DNA from: Lumbricus rubellus
Taxonomy: Eukaryota; Annelida; Clitellata; Crassiclitellata; Lumbricidae
Reading direction: 5' to 3'
Assembly: GCA_945859605.1 (NCBI GenBank)
Contig: OX243816.1
Location: 38,104,676-38,168,675, forward strand
DNA: 64,000 nucleotides
Numbering within the stretch: the first letter of the stretch is position 1; every line of letters begins with the position of its first letter. This document shows, one piece after another, positions 1 through 9,741 of the stretch. The notes beneath the pieces were generated by a model. That model made no database searches. It saw only the letters and a program-made list of their open reading frames with translations, and had not been told where the DNA came from. The translations under genes and the position numbers were made by a program.

Positions 1-304
1 CAACGCATCACTCCACACACCCCCCACCCCGCCATCTGCACCTTTAGAGTAAGTCTCTCTTGTTAGAGAAAGAAGAATAGATGTCGGACAGAACGCATAC
101 AATATTAATTTCATAGAACCTTTTCAAACCTAGCAGGCGTATATAGTGAATTTAGGTGTTACATCAAAGAATCTCACCTAATTCCTTCTAAATGCATGTA
201 CACAAACATCCACATATATAAATACATATATAAATATAAAATACATATATAAATGCATATATAAATACATATGTAAATGCATATATAAATGCATATATAT
301 GTGT
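1..304. other. Intronic sequence of the FAT-like gene with AT-rich simple repeat
   Basis: This is downstream intron of the minus-strand cadherin gene. Positions about 205-303 are an imperfect ATATAAATAC/ATATAAATGC array. No further cadherin exon is visible between position 1 and the exon at 928-1242. Confidence 0.6.
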
Positions 305-545
305 ACTATATATTCATTCATTCTAAGATTTATATAGCACCTCTTTAACTTTTATGTTACTTCTAAGGAGCACTCCTGACCCAACCTCAGCTAAAGATGG
401 CGAAAGAAGGACCATGTCACAGCCCCTTAGCAGAAGGTTCAAGCATGGAGGTAGCCCGTTCCAGACCACAGGGTCAGCAACAGAGAAAGCATGTCGCCGC
501 CTGGTTGAAGTATACGCATAGGTGACAAGAAGAATGTTAAAGAAA
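305..545 (-). mobile_element. Degraded LINE 3' end (RT C-terminal remnant plus conserved tail)
   Basis: Reading leftward, 445-495 encodes HAFSVADPVVWNGLPP, which matches the weakly conserved xFSVAGPxxWNxLP block seen C-terminal to the reverse transcriptase of L2/CR1/jockey-type non-LTR retrotransposons. It is followed by a tail (GGAGTGCTCC ... GGTGCTATATAAAT) and a short GAATGAATGAAT microsatellite at 311-330, the normal 3' terminus of such elements. The reading frame is broken after the motif, so this is a dead 5'-truncated copy. It sits in the intron just downstream of the second cadherin exon. Exact clade is inference. Confidence 0.6.
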
Positions 546-696
546 ACAGAGAAGCGAAGGAAATGGCAGGTCCGGATCACACCCTGTGTGGAGTGGCAAA
601 ACTCCCTGAGATAGGCGACAGTGGCCAAACAAAGAATGCAGAGAATATCACAGACAATATCAGAATACATTGGAACAGAAAAACCAAACACCAGTC

Positions 697-905
697 TGAA
701 TGAATGAAAGAAAGAATGAATGAAAGAATGAAAGAATGAATGAATAAACAAACAAAAGAAGGAAAAAATAGTGGAATGAACAACAAACACATCACCATCA
801 CCATCACCATCACCATCACCATCACCATCACCATCACCACCACCACCACCACCACCACCACCACCACCACCACCACCACCACCAGCAGCAGCAGCAGCAG
901 CAGCA
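697..905. repeat. Compound microsatellite next to the cadherin exon donor
   Basis: Purine-rich GAAT/GAAA repeats (697-752) are followed by (CATCAC)n from about 790, then (CAC)n to about 882, then (CAG)7-8 to about 905. On the transcribed (minus) strand this reads CTG repeats, then GGT repeats, then GATGGT repeats, starting about 22 nt after the 5' splice site at 928/927. It gives rise to spurious poly-Val/Met and poly-Thr reading frames. Confidence 0.9.
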
Positions 906-927
906 GACAAAGACCTACAACAATTAC

Positions 928-1242
928 CTGAGGTTCGATTGATGGTGAAGAACCCTTGAGGATTTCCGCTCGTGATATCGAAGGTCAGTTGGCTGTTGGA
1001 GGCGTCATCAAGGTCACGCGCGACGAGCCACTCCACGGAGGTTCCCTGCGGACTGTTCTCCATCACCGTCGCGTAGTAGACGGGGCTCTCCGTCTGTGGG
1101 GCATTGTCGTTGACGTCGTCGATCTCCACGTAGACCTCCGCCATGGAGCTGAGTGGAACGGAACCGAGGTCCTGTGCGTAGATCGTCAGCCAGTAATGCG
1201 TCTGCGTCTCACGGTCAAGCGCCTCTCGAGTGTAGATCATGC
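928..1242 (-). CDS. FAT1: FAT1/2/3-class protocadherin, second coding exon (end of cadherin repeat 10, start of repeat 11)
   Basis: This internal exon has 315 nt and phase 1 at both ends. The acceptor is ...ATCCAATCAG before base 1242 and the donor is CAG|GTAATT after base 928. With the split glycine it encodes about 105 residues, containing LDRETQTHYWLTIYAQD, the calcium-binding linker DVNDNAPQ, and the start of the next repeat (VMENSPQGTSV ... SGNPQGFFTI). It continues directly from the 9742-13159 exon: the G left at the end of that exon joins GC here to make Gly. The family comparison, from memory, is colinear with vertebrate FAT1 over the same 105 residues without gaps. The product is a single-pass adhesion and planar-polarity receptor whose extracellular cadherin repeats bind calcium. 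The gene continues left of the window. Orthology is to the FAT1/2/3 (Drosophila fat-like/kugelei) group; which paralogue cannot be decided here. Confidence 0.93.
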
Positions 1243-1249
1243 CTGATTG

Positions 1250-1470
1250 GATGAACATCAATCACAATTTCAATCAAATCATTGAACATCAATCACAATT
1301 TCAATCAAATCATTATTAATCAATCACAATTTCAATCAAATCATTATTAATCAATCACAATTTCAATCAAATCATTGAACATCAATCACAATTTCAATCA
1401 AATCATTGAACATCAATCACAATTTCAATCAAATCATTGAACACCAATCACAATTTCAATCAAATCAATC
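1250..1470. repeat. 31-bp minisatellite abutting the cadherin exon acceptor
   Basis: There are about seven tandem copies of a 31-bp unit built around CAATCACAATTTCAATCAAA, joined by either ATTGAACAT or ATTATTAAT. The array starts only about 8 bp upstream (in transcript sense) of the splice acceptor at 1243, so the branch-point and polypyrimidine region of this intron is made of repeat units. On the transcribed strand each unit offers TTGAT words that fit a loose YTNAY branch site. Confidence 0.9.
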
Positions 1471-1533
1471 ACAAACATGTATATTTATACGTAGATGTAA
1501 TATAAACACATGGATGCATGTGTAATGTATATT

Positions 1534-1748
1534 AGGGCGTGGTGGTGTAGTGGTGGGTTCGGTGCCTTGGAGCCAGAGGGCTCCAGCATTGAATCCATCT
1601 CAAGCCACCATGTAGGGACCTAGAGCAAGTCCTTCACTCGCAATTGCTTGTGCGCTTCCACGTGAAATTCCAATGTAGTGTCTGCGCTGTAGTCGGGAGC
1701 GCATCTGAATAGTGAGCTTGAAGAAGCGCCATAGCAAATGCGAGAAAT
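1534..1748 (+). mobile_element. tRNA-derived SINE, near full length
   Basis: The head carries pol III promoter boxes: A-box-like TGGTGTAGTGG near 1541 and B-box-like GCATTGAATCC near 1587. A conserved body follows (CAAGTCCTTCACTCGCAATT ... GTGAAATTCCAATGTAGTGT ... GTAGTCGGGAGCGC), then a tail GAGCTTGAAGAAGCGCCATA. The same body and tail occur in reverse at 39030-39245 and 60515-60665, which supports a real SINE family. The tail matches the LINE tails elsewhere in the window, suggesting mobilisation by that LINE. It lies in the cadherin intron. Confidence 0.8.
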
Positions 1749-1771
1749 AAAAAAATTATATATATATATAA

Positions 1772-2306
1772 TCTATATATATAAAAATGAAACTTTCCAA
1801 TAGTTCGTTATGAGTGATCTCGAAAACTAACGGAAAGATTGTTTCGAAAATTTGACAAAACCTTCCATTCCAATAGAACCGTGTTGTATTATGTTTTTCT
1901 TTCGAAAAAACGCAATCTTTCCCACAAAAAGTGAACTTTTAATTCCGTTCGACCGCCATTTGCAAATTCAACAACAGCGCTGCATTGACCCAAAACACAC
2001 TGACCAGACAGACGAAGCATGCATGAGGTCGCTTGCCGTGACGTCATAAGTGAGTCGAAAATTTTCCGGCCTTAACCATTCTTGGGCCGGACGGTGTGAG
2101 GGAGGAAAAGAGCGGAGGGAGCGGGACGAAGACGGTGGGGAGGGGAGGGGTAGGGGTAGAGGGAGGGGGAGGAGGAGGGGGAGGGGGAGGGGGAGGAGGA
2201 GCGGGAGGAGGAGGGGGAGCGGGGGGGGGAGGGGGAGGAGGAGGGGGAGGGGGAGGGGAGGGGGAGGGTCTTTTTGCCACAGCAACGCGTGGCCGGGTAC
2301 AGCTAG
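1772..2306 (+). mobile_element. Non-autonomous Helitron-like element, copy 1
   Basis: It begins with TC (TCTATATATATAAAAATG) after an A and ends in CTAG before a T, so it sits in an A/T target with no target duplication, as Helitrons do. A hairpin GCCAC-8 nt-GTGGC lies about 10 nt before the 3' end. It contains a perfect CRE (TGACGTCA, 2039-2046) and a long GGGGAG/GGAGGG purine array (about 2130-2270) that differs in length from copy 2. It encodes no protein. The body is clearly homologous to 3642-4340. Confidence 0.82.
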
Positions 2307-3641
2307 TATACTATATATGTGTGTATCAAAGACTTCAAAGACCTACATATATTGCAAACACTTAACAGGAGCCATATCCATGTAGACAGAATGCACCATA
2401 ATAGTATTCAGATACATAAAAGCCAGGCACAGAGGAATTAATCCAAACACAGCTGGTTATCTCGTAACCACCAATCTATCTGGACAGGTCAGTCACAAAG
2501 TGAAACGACTGAACGAAAATGAAAATCAAAGAACAATAAATTGCTGGCATCGCTGAAGAGATAAAAATAAAATTATGGTCATAAAAACAACAACAACAAC
2601 AACAACTGAAACAAAGTCGTTGTTGTCGTTGTTGTGACCTAATTTCAAGTTTTGATAGACTCTTTACGTGAGGAAAATGTTCTGTGAAATATGATCGGAA
2701 ACTATTCGTTGGCACTTTCAATCTGGTCACAGCCGATCGTAAAACAGAACGACTGGCATAAAAGCTGACCATGCGTATCGACAACGCTCTCGCAATCACG
2801 TCGCGGTCGGTGCAAACCGCGCCGTTAACAACGGAGGCGGCGGAGGCAGCTAGCCCAACCGACATCGTCGTCGCTGTCTTAAAACAGTCATCCAACAACT
2901 TCCAATGCATTTGTCAGAGCCGACCGTTCCTGGTACGGAACTTCATCAATTCACATTAAACGCAAATCAGAGCAGACGAACTTCCCTCCCTCCCCTACCT
3001 CACCCCCCCCCCCCCCCATCCCTCACCCCCCTCCATAAGCAGAACAGACGTTTTCTTTAAGAACCTCGCATCTGGGCGCGAATATTTCAGCCACGCCAAT
3101 TTACTTCCGAATGCTTAGATGTATACTGGACTGCCGCGCCATTGGATACGAACGCCGCGTCCACAACGCTCTGGGTGGCAACAGAAAAAGAAGTTCCGCT
3201 TAACGGTAATTTGCTTTCGTTAAGTTCACCCACGTCTATTATTTTATCCGTCAGGCATAAAATGCCGGAACATCGTGATAGGCTTCTGAGAATTTCAACA
3301 TGATGTACAAACATATATAAAACGAAAAAATGTCAAAATTAGAGCCAAATATGAGATAGGTCCATTAGAAACCCTCAGTGATTTCACAAGGACTCAGGAC
3401 ACTGGCCCCTTTTGCAATATCATTATTTGAGTGCTAATTGCATGCATAATGTCTTTTGCTCTGGATTACCTAATAATCAACGTTTACAGTGGGCATGTGG
3501 TGTTCTATATACTGGGCTACTTATCTGGTCATATAATATGCTACCACCTTCAACCTTTCAATGGCACAATGGGAAGCCTGGATTTGACCCGTTGCAGATG
3601 AAAGGACAAAAGGAAGACCTAAACGCATGCCACTCTCAAAA
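2307..3641. other. Unique intronic sequence, no gene found
   Basis: Features seen are an (AAC)n run at about 2585-2607 facing a GTTGTTGTCGTTGTTG run at 2619-2635 (possible hairpin), a modestly GC-rich patch at 2780-2880, and a C-run at 3003-3020. Open frames here are short and show no recognisable domain. Confidence 0.6.
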
Positions 3642-4340
3642 TCTATATAAATAAAAATGAAACTTTCCAATAGTTCGTCGCATTACCACGCCGAAAGCTA
3701 CGCACGGATTGTTGTGAAAATTTACCAAAACCTTCCATTCAAATAGCACCGTGTCTTAAGATGTTTTCATTCGAAAAAACGCAACCGTTTCCACAAAAAG
3801 TGAACTTTGCAATCCGTTCGTCCGCCATTTGCAAACTAAACACGTCCCACACGGCTGCAGAGATTTCATTAACGCCGTCTCCAAACACAGCAAACGAAAC
3901 ATCAATGAGGTGGCTTGCTATGACGTCATAAGCGAGTCGCGATTGATTTTCCAAAGAGGCCGCTTTTAGGCCTTTTCACAAAGCGGCGTTTGGGCTTGGA
4001 ATGGACGCTGCGACGGAGGAAAGGAGCGGAGGGAGCGGGACAAAGACGGTGGGGAGGGAGCGGAGGGGTAGGGGAGGTGGAGGTCAAGGGGAGGGGGAAG
4101 GGGAGGGGGACGGAGGGGAAGGGAGAGGGGAAGGGGAGTGGGAGGGAGAGGGAGGAGGGGGAGGAAGAAAGGGAAGGGAGGGGAGAGGGAGGGGGAGAGG
4201 GAGGAGGAGGGGGAGGGGGAGGGGGAGGGGGAGGGGGAGGGGAGGGGGAGGGGAGGGGGAAGGGGAAGGGGAGGGGGAGGGGGGGGAGGGGAAGGGGAGC
4301 CTCTTTTCAGCCACAGCAACGCGTGGCCGGGTTCAGCTAG
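3642..4340 (+). mobile_element. Non-autonomous Helitron-like element, copy 2
   Basis: It has the same ends as copy 1: 5' TCTATATAAATAAAAATG after an A, and a 3' hairpin (GCCACAGCAACGCGTGGC) then GGGTTCAGCTAG before a T. The body aligns by eye with copy 1 throughout, including the motif GAAACTTTCCAATAGTTCG, the block TCGAAAAAACGCAA and the CRE TGACGTCA at 3921-3928. The internal (GGGGAG)n array (about 4045-4300) is longer than in copy 1 and accounts for most of the length difference. It has no coding capacity. Confidence 0.82.
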
Positions 4341-5837
4341 TAGTAATACTAAAAATGTATAAAGTCCAACTTTAATTCAACTCTCAGAGGGCCATACCCA
4401 TAGCTGCTTTAGGGCGAGTTAAAGGGACTGCTGACATGGCCCTGCTTACTTGAAACAGTAATACTAACTCTTGCATTGTCTGCTGATGCTACAGAAATCA
4501 GAAATAGATTATAATGAATATAGCTTCAGATAGTGTTCATTTTCGGCGACCATTCGATGTTCTGGATGTATTTTCCATCCATCCATCCATCCGAGGATGA
4601 TGATCTATCTGACCTTGTGGACATTAAATAATTCACTAATTGTATGATATGGGACGAATTGAGTAACTCTTACTCTTATCTCATGGCTTATTTATCTGAT
4701 CTGCGCATTGAGTGGTCTGTACACAATCAACTATAGGCCATGGAAGGGTCTCAGCAGTCCCCGACCTGGCGGACCCCATCCAATTAAGGTTCTGTTTGCA
4801 AGGAAATATTTGTCAACCAAGCAGAGAGACACACCCACACACACACACAATGATAGACACAAAGACCGACAGACAGACGGACGGGGAGGGGAGAGTAGAG
4901 ACAGGGCAAAAGTGTTGCAGTGTAGTCTGTTGACAAGGAAACGGTCGTCGTCCTCTTTTCATCCATGATATATATCCTCCTCCTCCTCTGAATGTATCCT
5001 TTCCTTGTGCTTAGTAGTAATTTATCTCAGTGGATGATGATGCCTTGTAGATTCAAGTGATGGGCAAATAATATTTGGACACATAGAAAAGCACTGTGTG
5101 CGTGTGTGTGTGCGTGTGCCTCACTGTTGTTGTAACTTATACAAAAGTTCTTTCAACGACAAATTAAGCCTAACTGTCTACCAGGTAATCTTGAATTTGG
5201 CCAGAATAGTTTAAAAAGGCAATAATAAGGACCACACCACAGTTCATCCAAGGCATGGTATATCAACCTGCGCAGTATGTTAGGCTAAGCCTGACCTAAA
5301 AGTTAAAGCAGTATAAACTTGTGTGCCAAAGCACACTGTGTTTTATACTTGAGGGGAGAATAGTTTTGGGGACATAATACCAATTCATGTTACGACGAAT
5401 AGTGCATAAACTGAAAGTGTGTAAAAGAGTTTCCAAATGTTATACCAATCCAACAGAAATATGTTGCAAGTTACAACATCATCATTGACAGCCATTCCAA
5501 GAACTGGTTCATTTAAACAAAGCTCCATGCAAGGGTGTGGCTTTGAATCCATCGAACGCCCAAGTAGCCCCTCCCGAGTCCCCACCCCCTCCACACAACT
5601 CCCCATCTCCAGTCATATATAAGAGAAATGCGAATAATGCCTGAAAGATAGAAATCAGATCATACTCATGTTTTTCTGCACTTTGCAAATCACACACGAT
5701 CTGATGACGATGGTAGCCAGCAGCAGCAGCAGCAGCAGCATCAAGCATCTAATTGCAAAATCTTCTCTCCTTACCCTCTCACACTCTGGGCTCCAACATC
5801 AAACACCAACACCAACAACACATCAAAGAACAACAGA
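4341..5837. other. Intronic sequence with minor simple repeats, no gene found
   Basis: Small repeats only: CCAT at 4575-4592, CA-rich 4825-4850, CAGA at 4864-4880, GT-rich 5097-5120, AGC at 5719-5740. No exon-like open frame with a recognisable domain. Confidence 0.55.
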
Positions 5838-5906
5838 GGGATGATGAGGATGAGGGATGATGAGGATGAGGGATGATGAGGAGGAGGGATGATGAGGAGG
5901 AGCAGG
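5838..5906. repeat. GATGAGGGAT-type minisatellite
   Basis: Tandem copies of GGGATGATGAGGATGA grade into GAGGAG variants. This is non-coding intron. Confidence 0.75.
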
Positions 5907-6094
5907 GAGGAATGTCTTCTGGCGTGTGCTGTCACGTGACGCTTCCTCCTCCTTCATTAAGAGCAGAAAATATATTCGATTGGCCGAAGCAGCATCTCAT
6001 CTCACGTCCAATAAATCCTTCAACCTCTTACACCCGATTCGATTCATCGCCAGTCTTAGATTTCAGATAATTGCATGCAGCACGATCAATCCAC

Positions 6095-6390
6095 AAGATA
6101 AAACCAGCCAGCCAGGAAAAACCAGCCAGCCAGGAAAAACCAGCCAGCCAGGAAAAGCCAGCCAGCCAGGAAAAGCTAGTCAGCCAGGAAAAGCTAGTCA
6201 GCCAGGAAAAGCTAGTCAGCCAGGAAAAGCTAGTCAGCAGAAAAGGTCAGTCAGTAAAAGCACGGTCAACCACGAAAAGCCAGTCAGCCAGGACGAGCCA
6301 GTCAGTCAGGAAATGCCAGTCAGTCAGGAAAAGCCAGTCAGCCAGGAAAAGCCAGTCAGTGAGGAAAAACTAGTCAGCCAAAAAATCTGG
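6095..6390. repeat. 18-bp minisatellite with drifting unit
   Basis: About 15 units start as ACCAGCCAGCCAGGAAAA and drift to GCTAGTCAGCCAGGAAAA and then GCCAGTCAGTCAGGAAAA towards the right. The unit is a multiple of three, so long open frames with KPASQE- or GKTSQP-like hexapeptides appear. These are judged an artefact of the repeat, not a gene. Confidence 0.85.
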
Positions 6391-7798
6391 TCATCGTATG
6401 CTTTGCCGTCGGACATATTTTTCCCGTGAGAAATCCAGTATTAATTTTCCAGGAAAATGACGAAACTCATACCAATAAAAAACCGTGCAACATATTGGTT
6501 ATATAGCCTCGTTTGCTATATATCATGTCAACAAACCGCCGTTATAAATGACAATATATAATGTGAGTAGTAATTTTCTAGGAAGTAAATGACCCGCGTA
6601 AATACATAAAAGGTCACATAATTGTCTGACCACGAGTCACAATAACTTACTTTATTAGACATTGAAATTACACATTTAGGCCGTATATCCTAACACATCA
6701 CACACTCAGTGTGCTGCCAACAGACAGTAGCAGTTCAGTGGCCACACAACCACACTGGTACCTGTCCTATCCAGACATCACCATCGACAGATACAATCAT
6801 CCCCTTGTCCACTATTCACCCTTCCTTGGAGAAAGAAGGAAGAAGAACATGGAAGAGGAGTTGGGAGGAGGAGGAATAGGATGGAACTAACATTGGAAAT
6901 GGAAATCTCAACTGCAACGAGAGCCATATCCAGCGAAGACGTGGAAGAGCCAAATGTCAGGCCTCGCTCGGCCAATACACAACACCGGATATCTATCCGA
7001 GATGATATTCATTCGAGACGAAACCCGCGGCTCAGCATGCAGCAGCGTCTCAAAGCGTCTCAATCTATTTAACGTAAAAAAACGGACACCAGTCTAAGCG
7101 GATCATCGCAAAGTCGAGGAACAACGTAAATCAGACAGAGACCGGAGGAAGGAGGAGATGCGAGAAGAAGGAGGAAGCACAAATAAACGAAACGCTCTCA
7201 TTGGCTGCTATTTTGAGGATCGACTTCATTAGGAAAGCAATCTTTCGTGGATTCCTCCATGACTAATTCGAGATTAACTTCGCTTCCACGATTAACTTTA
7301 TTGCGTTCGATTCTCAAACACTCGCGTTGCAGCAATTCTGGCTTTCACTTAAATTCGATGTGGAAATGTTATCGGCCGCTGCGCAGAAAAGGTTTAGGAT
7401 TAGACCAAACCGAGTAGAAGATGAAACTGTTTTATCAGATCTTAAGACCCAATGGGCATGTTCAACAAACAGGACATGTTCAACACAACGGGCATATTTC
7501 ACGCAATGGGCATGTTCAATTTATACACACGAACCTGTGCTTTAGTCTTTCATTAGTTCCTGTTAAGCAAAGGATTTGTTTCAGATTGTGGCTTCTAGTT
7601 AAAACCTCAATCCACTCTGGCCAAGCACAGTAATTGATATCCGTTCTCATTCCCGTAACTATTCCGGTAGCTGTTTAATATCTCTGGAATGTGCCAGCAA
7701 CTACAACCGTAGATGTTGGACTATTTTATCGGAGGCAGGATATCTCAAAGATGCTACAAGAACAAGAACTGTACTTGGTGAACAGCCATTTTATCCGG
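6391..7798. other. Intronic sequence, nothing recognised
   Basis: Mostly unique sequence, with a purine-rich segment at 7136-7185 and a short repeated CATGTTCAACA-like motif at 7455-7520. No domain-bearing open frame. Confidence 0.5.

Positions 7799-7863
<65 letters not shown>
7799..7863. repeat. (TGA)n trinucleotide microsatellite
   Basis: About 22 uninterrupted TGA/ATG units. Read in either strand this gives spurious poly-Met, poly-His or poly-Ser frames. Confidence 0.95.
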
Positions 7864-9261
7864 GTCCAAAATTTGACCAAATTCGAAAAATTTGACCAGC
7901 AGTCTTCCTGCAACGGTTTCTTGTGCGAGCACTTGCTCTCTGAGCACTGTTTGATCTCAACATGGGACTTTGCCTTTGCTTATCCACCACCACCACTCCA
8001 ACGGAGTCCAACCACCACTCCCGGCTGACTTCTGTGCATTGACCACCACTACCACTCACCACCTACCAGCACCACCACCACCACCACCTACCACTTAATT
8101 AGAGCAGACCGTCCATTGATCTATTGAGACAAAATGCAATAGACAACGATGAATGTTAACACGATTTCGCTCTGAAGCTACTTGAGCCGTAGACGCCTGG
8201 ATTGATACAGGTCAAGTCCAGATCTCCTTACTTGCTATCAAACCCACACAACAAGAGTCTCAACGTAGATCTTCACATGTCTTCAGTGACACGTTAAACT
8301 CGTTGCAGTCAGCTCTGGTAAATTTCCAATCGAAAATCTCAATCTTGTTGACGCTGACTAAAGTCTTCAACACAAATCTAACTCATTGGCTTTTGGTTCA
8401 AAATCTGACCAGGCAACTATTTCTGATCCTTGAAATTCAATATAATTAATACTTAATACAAGTTCATTTAATACAATGTAAATTCTCATCAGTGTGAATC
8501 AATGATAAAGCAATATTACACAGTTTAACTGGTTTTAGGTGCTCCAAAATTAGTCAACATCAGTTACTTGCAACTTCAAATCGGGCCAACTTAAGTTACT
8601 TCATTGCTCCAAATCGTGCCAACTGATGCAGCTAATTTTGCTACAAACAGACTTAAGCGACTCGTTGAGGCTGTTTAAACCTATGGGAAGGTCACTGCTT
8701 CAACACAAGTCAACTGAAACCCTTTCCAGGTTGCTGCGATTAGAAACAGAAGAAGGAAAAATCGGAAGTGTTCTGTGGAAGGCCAGAGGTAGAGAAGACC
8801 GATAAAGACAGACAGCACGCCATTTATACACCGTGGATAAGATTGGCAGCTGCGCTATATTATACTGCTCAGCCAGAATTATTTTCTACAAGAATTCCAT
8901 TCCAGCATGACCTTGCAATCACATGTAGGTCGGTTCATATAATTATATGCTAGTGCTTGTTCAATCATTTCTCCTGTTTTATTCATGATGTAAACAATTC
9001 GTAGAGGAACTGATGCTGGAACAATTCTGCTCACATCCTCATCCTTCGGGTCACTTAATATCTTCATTGTTTATATAGACAATGCAGATAAACACCAACA
9101 TCTTCATTGTTCACAGACCATTCAGATAAACACCATTGTTTCATCAACAGTATTTCTACAAATATAGTCTCCCTTTCAAACGTTTTCCTGTAATCAGTCA
9201 TTGTTTCGAAAGTTTTAATAAGCGATATACAATTCTATAACGATCTCTGTCCCATGAAGGA
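7864..9261. other. Intronic sequence, no gene found
   Basis: CAC/ACC-rich patches at 7984-8015 and 8040-8095; otherwise unique sequence. Repeated ACTTCAA/CCAACT-like words at 8520-8620 are too weak to define an element. Confidence 0.5.
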
Positions 9262-9480
9262 CCACTTTGGCCCAAACTAGATCATTTGCCACCAGTGGAC
9301 CTGCCCAGTGGAATGCCTTCCCCTTCCTCTCCTCCTCTTTACGTGTTTCCATTCTATCAAGATCTGCTCCTATATCTGTGTATCTCCTCAAAACCTATTT
9401 TCTTCTTTCTGGAAGCGCTACCGAATGGCCGTTGCAGCGAACTGGGCAATATAAGTCTAAAAATTCATTACATTAAAGGA
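9262..9480 (+). mobile_element. LINE 3' end: RT C-terminal remnant and 3' UTR
   Basis: From 9267 the frame reads TRSFATSGPAQWNAFPF then LRVSILSR and YLLKTYFL. This is the conserved pattern (RSFxxSGPxxWNxLP ... FxxxLKTYLF) that ends the reverse transcriptase polypeptide of non-LTR retrotransposons. After it comes GAAGCGCTACCGAATGGCCG and an ATAAGTCTAAA tail. It is 5' truncated and inactive, and lies just downstream of the large cadherin exon in its first coding intron. Confidence 0.65.
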
Positions 9481-9574
9481 TTAAATGCTCTTTTTCCAAC
9501 CCTTATTTCGCCTGCTGCCAAGGAAGGGTTCCCTATGACACATTCTATGGCATTCATAAAACTGTCCTCTTTAG

Positions 9575-9715
9575 CCAGGTTGCATCGAGAGCACTCCCGA
9601 GTAGCAACCTTGAAAGTACATAAATCCTCCTAATGATTGAATGAACGAATGAATGAATAAATGAATGAATGAACAAACGAATGAACGAACAAACGAAAGA
9701 AGCAGACAGCTGAGC
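9575..9715 (+). mobile_element. LINE/SINE tail fragment with (GAATG)n microsatellite
   Basis: GAGAGCACTCCCGAGTAGCA then CTTGAAAGTACATAAATC is a diverged copy of the window-wide tail (compare 34449-34516). It is followed by GAATGAACGAATGAATGAAT-type repeats to about 9700. This array ends only about 25-40 bp from the cadherin donor at 9742. Confidence 0.55.
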
Positions 9716-9741
9716 AGAGAAAGTAGGTCTCACCAACTTAC

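Noticed and set aside
2771..2959. Short GC-rich frame (plus strand) as a possible exon
   Set aside because: Both strands are open, there are no convincing splice sites, and the protein shows no domain.
5926..6429. Frame with GKTSQP/GKASQP hexapeptide repeats, resembling a structural repeat protein
   Set aside because: The 18-bp minisatellite explains it. The drift in repeat units does not favour synonymous changes, there is no signal peptide, and it lies within an intron of the cadherin gene.
9554..9741. C-terminal extension of the cadherin frame past 9742
   Set aside because: A perfect donor (AGAG|GTAAGT) lies at 9742, and the next exon at 928-1242 continues the cadherin repeat exactly. 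The read-through translates an intronic LINE tail and microsatellite.
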